A stretch of 8,357 nt of DNA from Alphaproteobacteria bacterium (GCA_019237175.1 JAFAHP010000379.1:1-8357); one strand, 5' to 3'; shown: positions 1 through 6,425, counted from the stretch's first letter. Made by a program: numbers and translations. The notes: generated by a model from the letters alone, not told the origin.

Positions 1-483
1 CAGGAGGAATGGCAGCGTCGCGCCGAACTCGCCATCACCAAGGGGCGCGAGGACCTTGCCAAAGGCGCGCTCGTGGCCAAGGCGCGTGTCGCCGGAGCGT
101 TGACGACCCTGAAGCATCAGCATCAGCAGATCGAGGATGCGCTCGCCCGGCAGAACGAAGACATCGGCAAATTGCAGGCCAAACTCGACGACGCGAAGGC
201 TCGCGAAAAGTCCATCGTCGCCCGGCAGAAGACGGCGGCCAATCGCATCAAATTGCGCACGCGACTTTATGACGAGCACATCACCGACGCCTTCGCTCGC
301 TTCGAGCAGGTCGAGCGGGCGCTCGACGAGATCGAGGGCAAAGTCGAAGCCTTTGACCTCGGCCGCGAACGGACCCTCGCCGACGAGCTTGCCGGGCTCG
401 AGGCGGAAAATGGCGTCGACGAAGAGCTTAGAGCGCTAAAGGAGCGGCTTGGCAACCGCATCCACCCCGAGGCCGCACGCTAG
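1..483 (+). CDS. pspA: Phage shock protein A (PspA/IM30 family), C-terminal part, 5' end outside window
   Basis: This reading frame is open from the first base to a TAG at 481-483 and gives 160 residues. Full PspA proteins are usually about 220-230 residues, so roughly the first 60 are missing upstream. What is visible is almost entirely charged, heptad-like alpha helix: a segment near residues 8-20 (AELAITKGREDLAKGAL) typical of the PspA central helices, then long coiled coil rich in Glu, Arg, Lys, Ala and Gln, with no membrane segment. In the family, PspA is a peripheral inner-membrane protein that binds stressed membrane, assembles into ESCRT-III-like polymers and, in enterobacteria, inhibits the activator PspF. 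PspB and PspC directly downstream make the assignment secure. The promoter, and any pspF, would lie upstream and cannot be judged here. Confidence 0.93.
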   Translation, partial: QEEWQRRAELAITKGREDLAKGALVAKARVAGALTTLKHQHQQIEDALARQNEDIGKLQAKLDDAKAREKSIVARQKTAANRIKLRTRLYDEHITDAFARFEQVERALDEIEGKVEAFDLGRERTLADELAGLEAENGVDEELRALKERLGNRIHPEAAR

Positions 484-498
484 CGCGGGCAGGGCGCC

Positions 499-738
499 AT
501 GTTCTTCCATGGAGGATTTTTTGTCCTCGGTATCCTCTTTCTCGTCGTTGTCGCCCCGGTGTGGATCATCTGCCATTACCTGACGCAGTGGCGGACGTCG
601 CGCCGCCTGTCGGGCGATGACGAAAAGGCGCTGGGCGAGCTGTGGCAGAGTGCCAGGCGGATGGAGGAGCGCCTCGAGGCGCTGGAAAAAATACTCGACA
701 ACGAAGCACCGGGCTGGCGCATGCGGACGGGAGAGTAA
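499..738 (+). CDS. pspB: Phage shock protein B (PspB), small inner-membrane protein
   Basis: This is a 79-residue protein, the usual PspB size. One hydrophobic membrane segment spans about residues 7-25 (FVLGILFLVVVAPVWIICHY). It is followed by a basic stretch and a charged amphipathic helix (LWQSARRMEERLEALEKIL) that ends in the family-typical sequence DNEAPGWR. In the family, PspB acts with PspC in the inner membrane to sense envelope stress and recruit PspA. The ATG lies 15 bp after the pspA stop, with a modest purine-rich ribosome site (GGGCAGGG, about 487-494). The TAA at 736-738 is one base before the pspC ATG, so the two are very likely translationally coupled. Confidence 0.95.
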   Translation: MFFHGGFFVLGILFLVVVAPVWIICHYLTQWRTSRRLSGDDEKALGELWQSARRMEERLEALEKILDNEAPGWRMRTGE

Positions 739-739
739 G

Positions 740-1135
740 ATGATTTGGACCGACAACAGCGGCGCGCGTCATCGCTTGTGGCGCGACACCGATCGCGGCA
801 TCATCGCCGGCGTGTGCGCCGGGATCGCCGATTATATCGGCGTGGAGCCGATGATCGTGCGGCTCGTCGCCGTGCTCTGCCTCTTCTTTTTCTTCCCGCC
901 GACGATCGTGACCTACGTGATCTTGGCGATCGTACTCAGGCCAAAGCCGCCACGGCTCTATGCCGACCCCGGTGAGGAGGCGTTCTGGCGCGGTGTCGGC
1001 ATCGCGCCGGCCGATACGCTGCAATCTCTAAAGCGCAAATTTCGCGATCTCGACCTGCGTCTCGTCCAGATGGAACGCCAGATCACATCGGGCGATTTCG
1101 ATCTGCACCGTCAGTTCCGCAATCTCGGCCGCTGA
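740..1135 (+). CDS. pspC: Phage shock protein C (PspC), inner-membrane stress sensor
   Basis: The protein is 131 residues from the ATG at 740. The frame is open further upstream (to 617), but that part only overlaps pspB out of frame, and the ATG right after the pspB stop gives the canonical PspC N-terminus. The PspC domain covers about residues 10-68: an amphipathic start (RGIIAGVCAGIADYIGVEP) and one hydrophobic stretch at about 39-66 containing four consecutive Phe. The C-terminal tail (about 72-131) is charged and predicted helical (LKRKFRDLDLRLVQMERQIT), as in alphaproteobacterial PspC. In the family, PspC with PspB transmits membrane stress to PspA. It is the last gene of the psp operon here; a large nested palindrome begins two bases after its stop. 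Confidence 0.95.
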   Translation: MIWTDNSGARHRLWRDTDRGIIAGVCAGIADYIGVEPMIVRLVAVLCLFFFFPPTIVTYVILAIVLRPKPPRLYADPGEEAFWRGVGIAPADTLQSLKRKFRDLDLRLVQMERQITSGDFDLHRQFRNLGR

Positions 1136-1136
1136 G

Positions 1137-1224
1137 GCCCCTCACCCCAACCCTCTCCCCGCAAGCGGGGAGAGGGAGGGACCCACGGATCCCCGGATCA
1201 AGTCCGGGGAGGTGGGTGAGGGGC
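1137..1224. repeat. Nested palindromic intergenic element (three-stem cruciform) after pspC
   Basis: An 11-bp perfect outer stem pairs 1137-1147 (GCCCCTCACCC) with 1214-1224 (GGGTGAGGGGC). Inside are two perfect hairpins: a 12-bp stem pairing 1151-1162 (CCCTCTCCCCGC) with 1165-1176, and an 8-bp stem pairing 1190-1197 (TCCCCGGA) with 1203-1210 around TCAAG. The whole could fold as a three-way junction in DNA or RNA. It resembles dispersed palindromes seen between genes in many alphaproteobacteria, but I cannot confirm copy number from one window. There is no T-run after it, so it is not a textbook intrinsic terminator. It could still block or process transcripts between pspC and yccF, or protect the psp mRNA 3' end. 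Confidence 0.85.
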
Positions 1225-1252
1225 ACAAGTGATTGACGTTAAGAGGTTTCTC

Positions 1253-1258
1253 GGGAGG
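1253..1258 (+). promoter_or_regulatory. Strong ribosome binding site fixing the yccF start
   Basis: GGGAGG at 1253-1258 sits 4 bp before the ATG at 1263. An in-frame TTG at 1233 would add ten residues (MTLRGFSGGR) before the membrane segment, but it lacks such a site, and the added residues encode the Shine-Dalgarno itself. The ATG is therefore preferred. Confidence 0.7.
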
Positions 1259-1262
1259 TAGA

Positions 1263-1706
1263 ATGTCTCTACTGAGCTTGCTTCTCAACCTGCTTTGGAT
1301 CGTCTCTGGCGGTGTATGGATGGCGATCGGCTGGATCGTCGCGGCGCTGATTATGGCGATCACGATTATCGGTCTGCCGTGGGCGCGCGCCGCCTTCAAC
1401 ATCGCGGTCTACACGCTCTTGCCTTTTGGCCAGACCGCGGTCTCGCGCGCGGCTTATACCGGGCGCGATGATCTCGGCACCGGTCCGCTGGGTGCCGTCG
1501 GCAACATCATCTGGCTCGTCCTTGCCGGCTGGTGGCTGGCGCTGGGTCACCTCGTCTTCGCAATCGGCCTCGCTATCACCATTATCGGGTTGCCCTTCGC
1601 CTGGGCGCACCTGAAGCTTGCTGGCCTATCGTTGTGGCCAATCGGCAAGATGATCGTCCCGATCGACCAGGCAGGTGGTGCCCGACACGGTGGTTACGCG
1701 CTCTAG
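1263..1706 (+). CDS. yccF: YccF-family inner-membrane protein
   Basis: The protein is 147 residues and strongly hydrophobic. It contains two copies of the YccF module. The first runs from NLLWIVSGGVWMA (residues 9-21) through ITIIGLPWARAAFNIAVYTLLPFG (split here: 34-45 and 46-56). The second runs from NIIWLVLAGWWLA (81-93) through ITIIGLPFAWAHLKLA (105-120) to LSLWPIGK (122-129). Hydrophobic stretches suggest about four membrane segments, with a more polar linker at about 58-78 (SRAAYTGRDDLGTGPLG). The duplicated architecture and length match the family. The biochemical role is not established; it is annotated as an inner-membrane protein. It is transcribed in the same direction as psp, but a 127-bp gap with a nested palindrome makes co-transcription uncertain. 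The codons for residues 65-84 resemble a stretch at 6251-6310. Confidence 0.9.
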   Translation: MSLLSLLLNLLWIVSGGVWMAIGWIVAALIMAITIIGLPWARAAFNIAVYTLLPFGQTAVSRAAYTGRDDLGTGPLGAVGNIIWLVLAGWWLALGHLVFAIGLAITIIGLPFAWAHLKLAGLSLWPIGKMIVPIDQAGGARHGGYAL

Positions 1707-2107
1707 CCGAGCTTAACGTGGCGCGAGCGGCGCCGGCGGATCCACGGCAACCCAGCGGCCGTGCGGCTGCGGGGTGGGCTTTTCGCGCCGCGGGACAACA
1801 GCCTTTCGGTCTACCGGTTCGCGACGAAACCATTTCTGGGCAGCGGCTTTCGAGCTGCGGAAAGTCTGGTAACGGCTCGATCAACCCCGCAGCCGGCGAA
1901 AATAGCGGCGAAAGGGCACAACCGGCGGTCAGACGATCCGGCAGCGGAAGGGCGCTCATGATCATCGCCGATATGCAAAGCGGCGCCCAAAACCGCCCGA
2001 GCCTTGCTTTACTCCTATGCACTGGTGGCAGCGCGGGAGATGTGTGCTAGCGTGGGGCAAATCGCGCAATGCGATGCAGCGGGAAACGGCGGCAGCAGGG
2101 GGCAACA
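1707..2107. other. Gene-poor 401-bp interval upstream of the aap operon
   Basis: I find no credible gene here. Short frames exist (for example 1761-1961), but they are Arg/Ser/Ala-rich, lack a good ribosome site and resemble no family I know. A short hairpin lies at 1755-1770 (GCGGCC, loop GTGC, GGCTGC, one G-T wobble), with TTTT only at 1780-1783, so it is at best a weak terminator for yccF. ATGATCAT at 1958-1965 is an 8-bp palindrome. I could not place a convincing sigma-70 or sigma-54 (GG-N10-GC) promoter, although the aapJ promoter most likely lies in this stretch because of its size and position. Confidence 0.5.
2097..2102 (+). promoter_or_regulatory. Ribosome binding site supporting the GTG start of aapJ
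   Basis: AGGGGG at 2097-2102 is 5 bp before GTG at 2108. Starting there gives a normal signal peptide: His-Lys and Arg-Arg, then a hydrophobic core, then ALA cleavage. An in-frame ATG at 2069 would add 13 charged residues ahead of it and has no comparable site. Confidence 0.65.
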
Positions 2108-3151
2108 GTGCACAAAATCATCGTCCGGCGGTGCGCCGGGTTGGTAACGGCTCTGGCCATGGTCGGAGCAATCGCCGCGGCGAATTCAGCGTTGGCTGGG
2201 GCGACGCTCGACAAGGTCAAACAGGCCGGCGGCTTCAGCTGCGGCGTGCCGACCGGCATCCCCGGCTTTGCCCAGCCCAACGACAAGGGCGTCTATAGCG
2301 GGTTCGATGTCGACATTTGCAAGGCGGTGTCGGCGGCGATATTCGGCGATCCGGGCAAAGTCAAGTATGTGCCTCTGACGGCCGTGCAGCGATTTACCGC
2401 GCTTCAATCGGGCGAGGTCGACATCCTGTCCAACAACACCACCTGGACCCTCACGCGTGACACCGAACTCGGGTTCAACTTTGCGCCGGTGGTATTTTAC
2501 GATGGACAGGGCTTCATGGTTCCGAAAAAGCTGGGTGTCAAAAGCGCCAAGGAACTGAACGGCGCCACGATCTGTGTCGCGCCCGGCACCACATCCGAGC
2601 TTAACTTGGCTGATTACTTCCGCGCCAACAAAATGGATTACAAACCAGTCGTCATCGAAAAAGTCGATGAAATCTATGCGGCGTTTTTCGCTGGCCGCTG
2701 CGATGTCATGACTGGTGACGCAACCGGGCTGGCGGCTCAGCGTATCGGCCGCGCAACCCATCCCGACGATTACGTCGTCCTGCCCGAGCGGATCTCGAAG
2801 GAGCCGCTCGCACCCGTCGTCCGCCATGGTGACGAACAGTGGAACGACATCGTCACCTGGGGCGTCTATGCGCTGATCCAGGCGGAGGAGAGCGGCATCA
2901 CCCAGGCCAATGTCGACGACAAGCTGAAAAGCGAGGATCCGGGCATCAAGCGGATGCTCGGGGTCACCCCCGGCTTGGGCAAGGCTCTGGGCTTGGACGA
3001 GCGCTGGGCATACAACGAAATCAAGGCTGTAGGGAATTACGGTGAGATCTTCGAGCGATCGCTCGGCGAAGGATCACCGCTCAATCTCGCGCGCGGGCTC
3101 AATAATCTCTGGACCAAGGGCGGGCTATTATACGCGATACCGCTCCGCTAG
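2108..3151 (+). CDS. aapJ: General L-amino-acid ABC transporter, periplasmic binding protein
   Basis: The precursor is 347 residues from GTG, close to the roughly 340 usual for AapJ/BztA. Residues 1-30 form a Sec signal peptide with basic n-region KIIVRR, hydrophobic core GLVTALAMVGAIAAA and likely cleavage after ALA at 28-30. The mature part is a two-lobed solute-binding fold: TLDKVKQAGGFSCGV (33-47), YSGFDVDICKAV (63-74), the family hallmark LSNNTTWTLTRD (107-118), YYDGQGFMV-like FYDGQGFMV (130-138), APGTTSELNLADYFR (158-172) and RCDVMTGDATGLAA (197-210). Four Cys at 45, 71, 156 and 198 could form disulfides. In the family this protein captures a range of polar L-amino acids in the periplasm. 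It is first in the operon, 35 bp before aapQ. The exact substrate range is inferred from family only. Confidence 0.95.
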   Translation: MHKIIVRRCAGLVTALAMVGAIAAANSALAGATLDKVKQAGGFSCGVPTGIPGFAQPNDKGVYSGFDVDICKAVSAAIFGDPGKVKYVPLTAVQRFTALQSGEVDILSNNTTWTLTRDTELGFNFAPVVFYDGQGFMVPKKLGVKSAKELNGATICVAPGTTSELNLADYFRANKMDYKPVVIEKVDEIYAAFFAGRCDVMTGDATGLAAQRIGRATHPDDYVVLPERISKEPLAPVVRHGDEQWNDIVTWGVYALIQAEESGITQANVDDKLKSEDPGIKRMLGVTPGLGKALGLDERWAYNEIKAVGNYGEIFERSLGEGSPLNLARGLNNLWTKGGLLYAIPLR

Positions 3152-3186
3152 AGCACTTCGAGATCGGCGGCGGCGAGCAGGGTACG

Positions 3187-4377
3187 ATGACGACCGATGA
3201 GGCCACGCTCACGAGTGCCCGCGCTCGGCCGGCGCTGTGGCGCGACGCAAAAATCCGCGGCATCGCCTACCAGGTCGTGTTCGTCGCCGCGGTGGCGGGC
3301 TTTATCGCGCTCATCGTTCACAACGCAATCGCCAATATCGGCCGACAGAACATCGCGACCGGTTTCGGTTTCCTGCACCGCGAGGCCGCGTTTGGCATCG
3401 GCGAGTCGCTGATCGAATATTCGCCGGCCGATACCTATGCCCGGGCGCTGCTGGTCGGGCTCACCAACACATTGCATGTTGCCGCCCTCGGCATCGTGCT
3501 TGCCACGATCCTCGGGACGCTGATGGGGCTGGCGCGACTGTCGAGCAATTGGCTCGTAGCCAAGCTCGCGCGCGTCTATGTCGAGATCTTTCGCAACATC
3601 CCGCTGGCGCTGCAGCTCTTTTTCTGGTGGGGCCTGCTCGACAAGATGGCGCCGGGACCGCGCCAAGCGTGGCAAATCCTGCCGGATGTGTTCGTCAGCA
3701 ATCGCGGCATCATTTATCCGGTGCCGCTCTCTAACCCCGCTTACAAGTGGGTCGTGGCCGCGCTCGGCATCGGCGTCGTCGCGGCGATTGGTCTCCATCG
3801 CTGGGCCAAGCGGTGCCAGGCTGCGACCGGCCGGCAATTCCCGACCGGCTGGGTCGCGCTCGCTCTGATCATCGGATTGCCCGCCGCCGTGTTCCTGGGC
3901 TTTGGCGCGCCAGCGCGGCTCGACGTGCCGGTGCTCAAGGGCTTCAACTTCAGCGGCGGCGACGCGGTGTCGCCCGAATTCGCCGCGCTCCTGATCGGCT
4001 TGGTGGTCTATACCGGCACCTTCATCTGCGAGATCGTCCGCGCCGGGATCCTGGCGGTGAACTGGGGTCAGAGCGAGGCGGCGATGGCGCTTGGCCTCAG
4101 ATCGAGCCAGCGAATGCGGCTCGTCGTGCTGCCGCAGGCATTGCGGGTCATCGTCCCGCCGCTGACCAGCCAATATCTCGGCCTCACGAAAGCCAGTTCG
4201 CTTGCCGTCATCATCGGCTTTCCCGATCTGGTTTCGGTCGCCAACACGACGATGAATCAGACCGGTCAGGCGATCGAGGGCATCACCGTCATCATGGCGG
4301 TCTATTTGAGCCTCAGCCTGGCGATCTCGCTGGCGATGAATGTCTATAATCGCGCCGTCGCGCTGGTGGAGCGCTAG
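3187..4377 (+). CDS. aapQ: General L-amino-acid ABC transporter, permease AapQ
   Basis: This is a 396-residue inner-membrane permease of the polar amino-acid (His/Glu/Gln/Arg) type, near the family length of about 400. Membrane segments begin at about 26-46. After a periplasmic loop, the transport domain opens at about 86 (ALLVGLTNTLHVAALGIV) and includes the conserved YVEIFRNIPLALQLFFWW (131-148). A long middle region with extra hydrophobic segments (188-240) is typical of AapQ as opposed to shorter GltJ/GlnP permeases. The EAA loop, which contacts the ATPase, starts at E297 (EAAMALGLRSSQRMRLVVL) and continues to PQALRVIVPPL. Only 35 bp separate it from aapJ, with no T-rich hairpin, so it is very likely on the same mRNA. 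It pairs with AapM to form the channel. Confidence 0.95.
   Translation: MTTDEATLTSARARPALWRDAKIRGIAYQVVFVAAVAGFIALIVHNAIANIGRQNIATGFGFLHREAAFGIGESLIEYSPADTYARALLVGLTNTLHVAALGIVLATILGTLMGLARLSSNWLVAKLARVYVEIFRNIPLALQLFFWWGLLDKMAPGPRQAWQILPDVFVSNRGIIYPVPLSNPAYKWVVAALGIGVVAAIGLHRWAKRCQAATGRQFPTGWVALALIIGLPAAVFLGFGAPARLDVPVLKGFNFSGGDAVSPEFAALLIGLVVYTGTFICEIVRAGILAVNWGQSEAAMALGLRSSQRMRLVVLPQALRVIVPPLTSQYLGLTKASSLAVIIGFPDLVSVANTTMNQTGQAIEGITVIMAVYLSLSLAISLAMNVYNRAVALVER
4368..4371 (+). promoter_or_regulatory. Ribosome binding site inside aapQ end supporting the GTG start of aapM
   Basis: GGAG at 4368-4371 is 8 bp before GTG at 4380 and lies within the last codons of aapQ. The aapQ stop (4375-4377) is only 2 bp from the GTG, a layout that favours translational coupling. 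Confidence 0.55.
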
Positions 4378-4379
4378 CC

Positions 4380-5480
4380 GTGACCGACCTGACACAGGGC
4401 ATTCCGATCGCGGCGCAGGCACCGCGACCACGATGGACCGGCGCACTCGCCTGGTTGCGCGCCAATTTGTTCAACGGCGTTACCAGCACGATCCTTACTC
4501 TGCTCTGCGCCGCGCTGATCGCCGCAGCACTCCCGCCCGTCATCCGCTGGGCATTGATCGATGCGATCTGGTCGGCCCCCAACGGGCAAGCCTGTCACGG
4601 CGCCGGAGCGTGCTGGGCGTTCATCGGCGAGAAGTTCCGCTTCATTCTGTTCGGGTTCTTTCCGGCCGGCGAGACCTGGCGGCCGATCGCGGCGGTGGTG
4701 ATTTTCCTGGCGATGATCGTTGCCGCATGCGACCGGCGCATGTGGGGACGGCGCCTGGCTTTGGTGTGGGTCATCGGGCTATTTGCGGTGTTCGCGCTGA
4801 TGCGCGGCGGCGCGTTCGGGCTGAGCACGGTCGAAACCGCGCTGTGGAGCGGATTGCCGCTGACCTTGGTCCTCGCCGTCGTCGGGATGTTGGTCGGCTT
4901 CCCGTTCGGAGTGTTGCTGGCTCTCGGCCGCCGCTCGCGGCTGCCGGCGGTGCGCGCGATTTGCGTCGGCTATATCGAATTGGTGCGCGGCGTGCCGGTG
5001 ATCACGATGCTGTTTATGGCCTCGCTGATGCTGCCGCTTTTCCTGCCGACCGGGATCACGATCGACAAGCTGGTGCGCGCGCAAGTCGCCTTCATCCTGT
5101 TTGCCGGCGCCTCTCTCGCCGAGGTGGTGCGCGGCGGGCTGCAGGCGATACCACGCGGACAGATCGAAGCGGCCGATGCGCTCGGTCTGACTTATGTGCA
5201 GCGCACGCGACTGATCGTCCTGCCGCAGGCGCTGGCGATGGTGATCCCGGCGCTGGTCAACACCTTTATCGGTATTTTCAAGGATACCGCCCTCGTTATC
5301 ATTATCAGCCTGTTCGACCTTCTGACCACGGCCGAGACGGCACTTTCCGACGCCAATTGGCAGGGCTTTTATGTCGAGGCCTATGTCTTTGTCGGGGTGA
5401 TTTATTGGAGTTTCTGCTTTTTCATGTCGCGCTACAGCCAGCTGCTCGAGCGCGAGTTCAACCGGGGAAGGCGGCGATGA
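4380..5480 (+). CDS. aapM: General L-amino-acid ABC transporter, permease AapM
   Basis: This is a 366-residue inner-membrane permease starting at GTG, slightly shorter than the roughly 380 residues I expect for AapM. A first membrane segment at about 33-54 is followed by a periplasmic loop with two Cys (C72, C78) and the AapM-typical ACWAFIGEKFRFILFGFFP (77-95). Further segments lie at about 102-116 and 126-140. The transport domain starts at about 155 (ALWSGLPLTLVLAVVGMLV) and includes GYIELVRGVPVITMLFMASL (197-216). The EAA loop starts at E263 (EAADALGLTYVQRTRLIVL) and runs to PQALAMVIPAL, followed by NTFIGIFKDTALV (294-306). It begins 2 bp after aapQ and overlaps aapP by 4 bp (ATGA). Its role is to form the membrane channel with AapQ. 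Confidence 0.95.
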   Translation: MTDLTQGIPIAAQAPRPRWTGALAWLRANLFNGVTSTILTLLCAALIAAALPPVIRWALIDAIWSAPNGQACHGAGACWAFIGEKFRFILFGFFPAGETWRPIAAVVIFLAMIVAACDRRMWGRRLALVWVIGLFAVFALMRGGAFGLSTVETALWSGLPLTLVLAVVGMLVGFPFGVLLALGRRSRLPAVRAICVGYIELVRGVPVITMLFMASLMLPLFLPTGITIDKLVRAQVAFILFAGASLAEVVRGGLQAIPRGQIEAADALGLTYVQRTRLIVLPQALAMVIPALVNTFIGIFKDTALVIIISLFDLLTTAETALSDANWQGFYVEAYVFVGVIYWSFCFFMSRYSQLLEREFNRGRRR

Positions 5481-6229
5481 GCGACGCCAGAACGGTGCCG
5501 ATGATCGAACTGCAATCCGTCAACAAATGGTACGGCGAGTTCCAGGTGCTGAAAAACATCGACCTGCAGGTTGGCAAAGGCGAGAAGGTCGTGGTTTGCG
5601 GTCCGTCCGGCTCCGGCAAATCGACGATGATCCGCTGCATCAACCGGCTGGAAGAACATCAGCGCGGCCGCATCATTGTCGCCGGCATCGAGTTGACCTC
5701 GGATCTGAAGAACATCGAGGCGATCCGCCGCGAGGTCGGGATGGTGTTTCAGCAGTTCAACTTGTTTCCGCACCTGACGGTGCTCCAGAACCTAACGCTC
5801 GCCCCAATTTGGGTGCGCAAGCTGCCTAAAAAAGAGGCAGAAGAGGCTGCCCGATACTATCTGGGGCGGGTGCGGATCCCCGACCAGGCGGACAAATATC
5901 CCGGGCAACTTTCCGGCGGTCAGCAGCAGCGGGTCGCGATTGCCCGCTCGTTGTGCATGAAACCCGAGATCATGCTGTTCGACGAGCCGACCTCGGCGCT
6001 CGATCCCGAGATGATCAAGGAAGTGCTCGACGTCATGATCGAGCTCGCCAACGAGGGCATGACGATGGTGTGCGTCACCCACGAGATGGGATTTGCCCGC
6101 ACCGTCGCCGACATGATGGTGTTCATGGATAAGGGCGAGATCGTCGAGCGCGCTGCACCCAAGGACTTCTTCGCCGCGCCCAAAAACGAGCGGACCAAGG
6201 CGTTCCTCAGTCAGATCTTGGCGCATTGA
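5477..6229 (+). CDS. aapP: General L-amino-acid ABC transporter, ATP-binding protein
   Basis: This is a 250-residue ABC ATPase of the polar amino-acid uptake type, and all working motifs are intact. They are Walker A GPSGSGKST (42-50), Q-loop VFQQFNLFPH (90-99), signature LSGGQQQR (145-152), Walker B IMLFDEP with catalytic E170 (165-171), D-loop SALD (173-176) and switch H202 in VTHEMGFAR. The N-terminus carries the A-loop aromatic region VNKWYGEFQVLKNI (15-28). The start ATG at 5477 overlaps the aapM stop as ATGA and yields the expected family start. The same frame is open far upstream (to 4340), but that is only the out-of-frame shadow of aapM. It is the last gene of the aap operon; it hydrolyses ATP on the cytoplasmic face to drive AapQ/AapM. 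Confidence 0.97.
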   Translation: MSDARTVPMIELQSVNKWYGEFQVLKNIDLQVGKGEKVVVCGPSGSGKSTMIRCINRLEEHQRGRIIVAGIELTSDLKNIEAIRREVGMVFQQFNLFPHLTVLQNLTLAPIWVRKLPKKEAEEAARYYLGRVRIPDQADKYPGQLSGGQQQRVAIARSLCMKPEIMLFDEPTSALDPEMIKEVLDVMIELANEGMTMVCVTHEMGFARTVADMMVFMDKGEIVERAAPKDFFAAPKNERTKAFLSQILAH

Positions 6230-6250
6230 GCGGCACAACGGTGCTCGATC

Positions 6251-6310
6251 TATGGTGGGCGCGAGGACCTCGGCACCGGCCAGCCGGGTGGGTACGGCAA
6301 TACCGTCTGA
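6251..6310 (+). other. Short stretch resembling the central codons of yccF, possible gene remnant
   Basis: Aligned by eye without gaps, 6251-6310 matches yccF 1455-1514 at 44 of 60 bases. The best block is GGGCGCGAkGAyCTCGGCACCGG. Read in the frame that keeps the match, it gives YGGREDLGTGQPGGYGNTV then TGA, against YTGRDDLGTGPLGAVGNII-W in YccF (residues 65-84). Many differences fall at third codon positions. It happens to be in the same frame as aapP, 21 bases after the aapP stop. It has no start codon or ribosome site of its own. It may be a decayed duplicate, part of an intergenic repeat, or coincidence in GC-rich DNA. Confidence 0.35.
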
Positions 6311-6337
6311 TACCAGCCTGTGCTAATATTGATCCCC

Positions 6338-6360
6338 GTGCCCGGACTTGATCCGGGCAC
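6338..6360 (+). terminator. 9-bp-stem hairpin downstream of aapP, candidate operon terminator and repeat copy
   Basis: GTGCCCGGA (6338-6346) pairs perfectly with TCCGGGCAC (6352-6360) around the loop CTTGA. A T-rich patch (TTATTTT, 6368-6374) follows 7 bases later, further away than in a canonical intrinsic terminator. It lies 108 bp past the aapP stop. Its 17-bp core (6341-6357) is the exact inverted copy of 1192-1208, so it is also a member of a dispersed palindrome family. A terminator role is inference. Confidence 0.5.
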
Positions 6361-6425
6361 CCACGTCTTATTTTGCGCGAGGTCAAAGACGCGGATGGCC
6401 GGGTCCGACCCGCGGGTCAAGCCCC
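6361..6425. repeat. Remaining stems of a composite palindromic repeat
   Basis: Directly after the 6338-6360 hairpin, CCACGTCTT (6361-6369) faces AAGACGCGG (6386-6394), a 9-position stem with one mismatch (a G-T wobble on the minus strand). Next comes the perfect 12-bp palindrome GACCCGCGGGTC (6407-6418), followed by AAGCCCC. Together with 6338-6360 this looks like one multi-stem intergenic element, of a kind I recall as common in alphaproteobacteria. Short frames across it encode peptides such as VPGLDPGTHV, an artefact often seen over such repeats rather than a gene. Confidence 0.6.

Noticed and set aside
1755..1783. Small hairpin followed by TTTT as an intrinsic terminator for yccF.
   Set aside because: The stem is only 6 bp with a wobble and the four T's start 9 bases after it. 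It is too weak to call as a separate feature.
1532..2050. Plus- and minus-strand open frames (1532-2050, 1582-2022) and a 66-codon frame (1761-1961) over the yccF end and the following gap.
   Set aside because: They begin inside yccF in another frame or lack ribosome sites, and their composition (Arg/Ser/Ala/Pro) shows no family resemblance.
2001..2050. TTGCTT at 2004-2009 as a possible -35 element for aapJ.
   Set aside because: No acceptable -10 hexamer lies 16-18 bp downstream, so I do not call a promoter.
2186..2827. A 213-codon minus-strand frame opposite aapJ.
   Set aside because: It is the complement of a well-supported binding-protein gene, with no motif or ribosome site of its own.
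3148..4446. A 432-codon open frame on the minus strand opposite aapQ.
   Set aside because: The translation is Arg/Asp/His/Gln-rich with no recognisable motif, it mirrors the aapQ codons, and aapQ itself is a clear permease. It is a typical antisense artefact of high GC third positions.
4340..6229. A 629-codon frame open through most of aapM's length and continuing in frame into aapP, which could look like a fused protein.
   Set aside because: The first 379 codons are an out-of-frame shadow of aapM: Arg/Ala/Gly-rich, without domains. The AapP domain starts normally at the ATG at 5477, overlapping the aapM stop. Long false frames are expected in GC-rich coding DNA.
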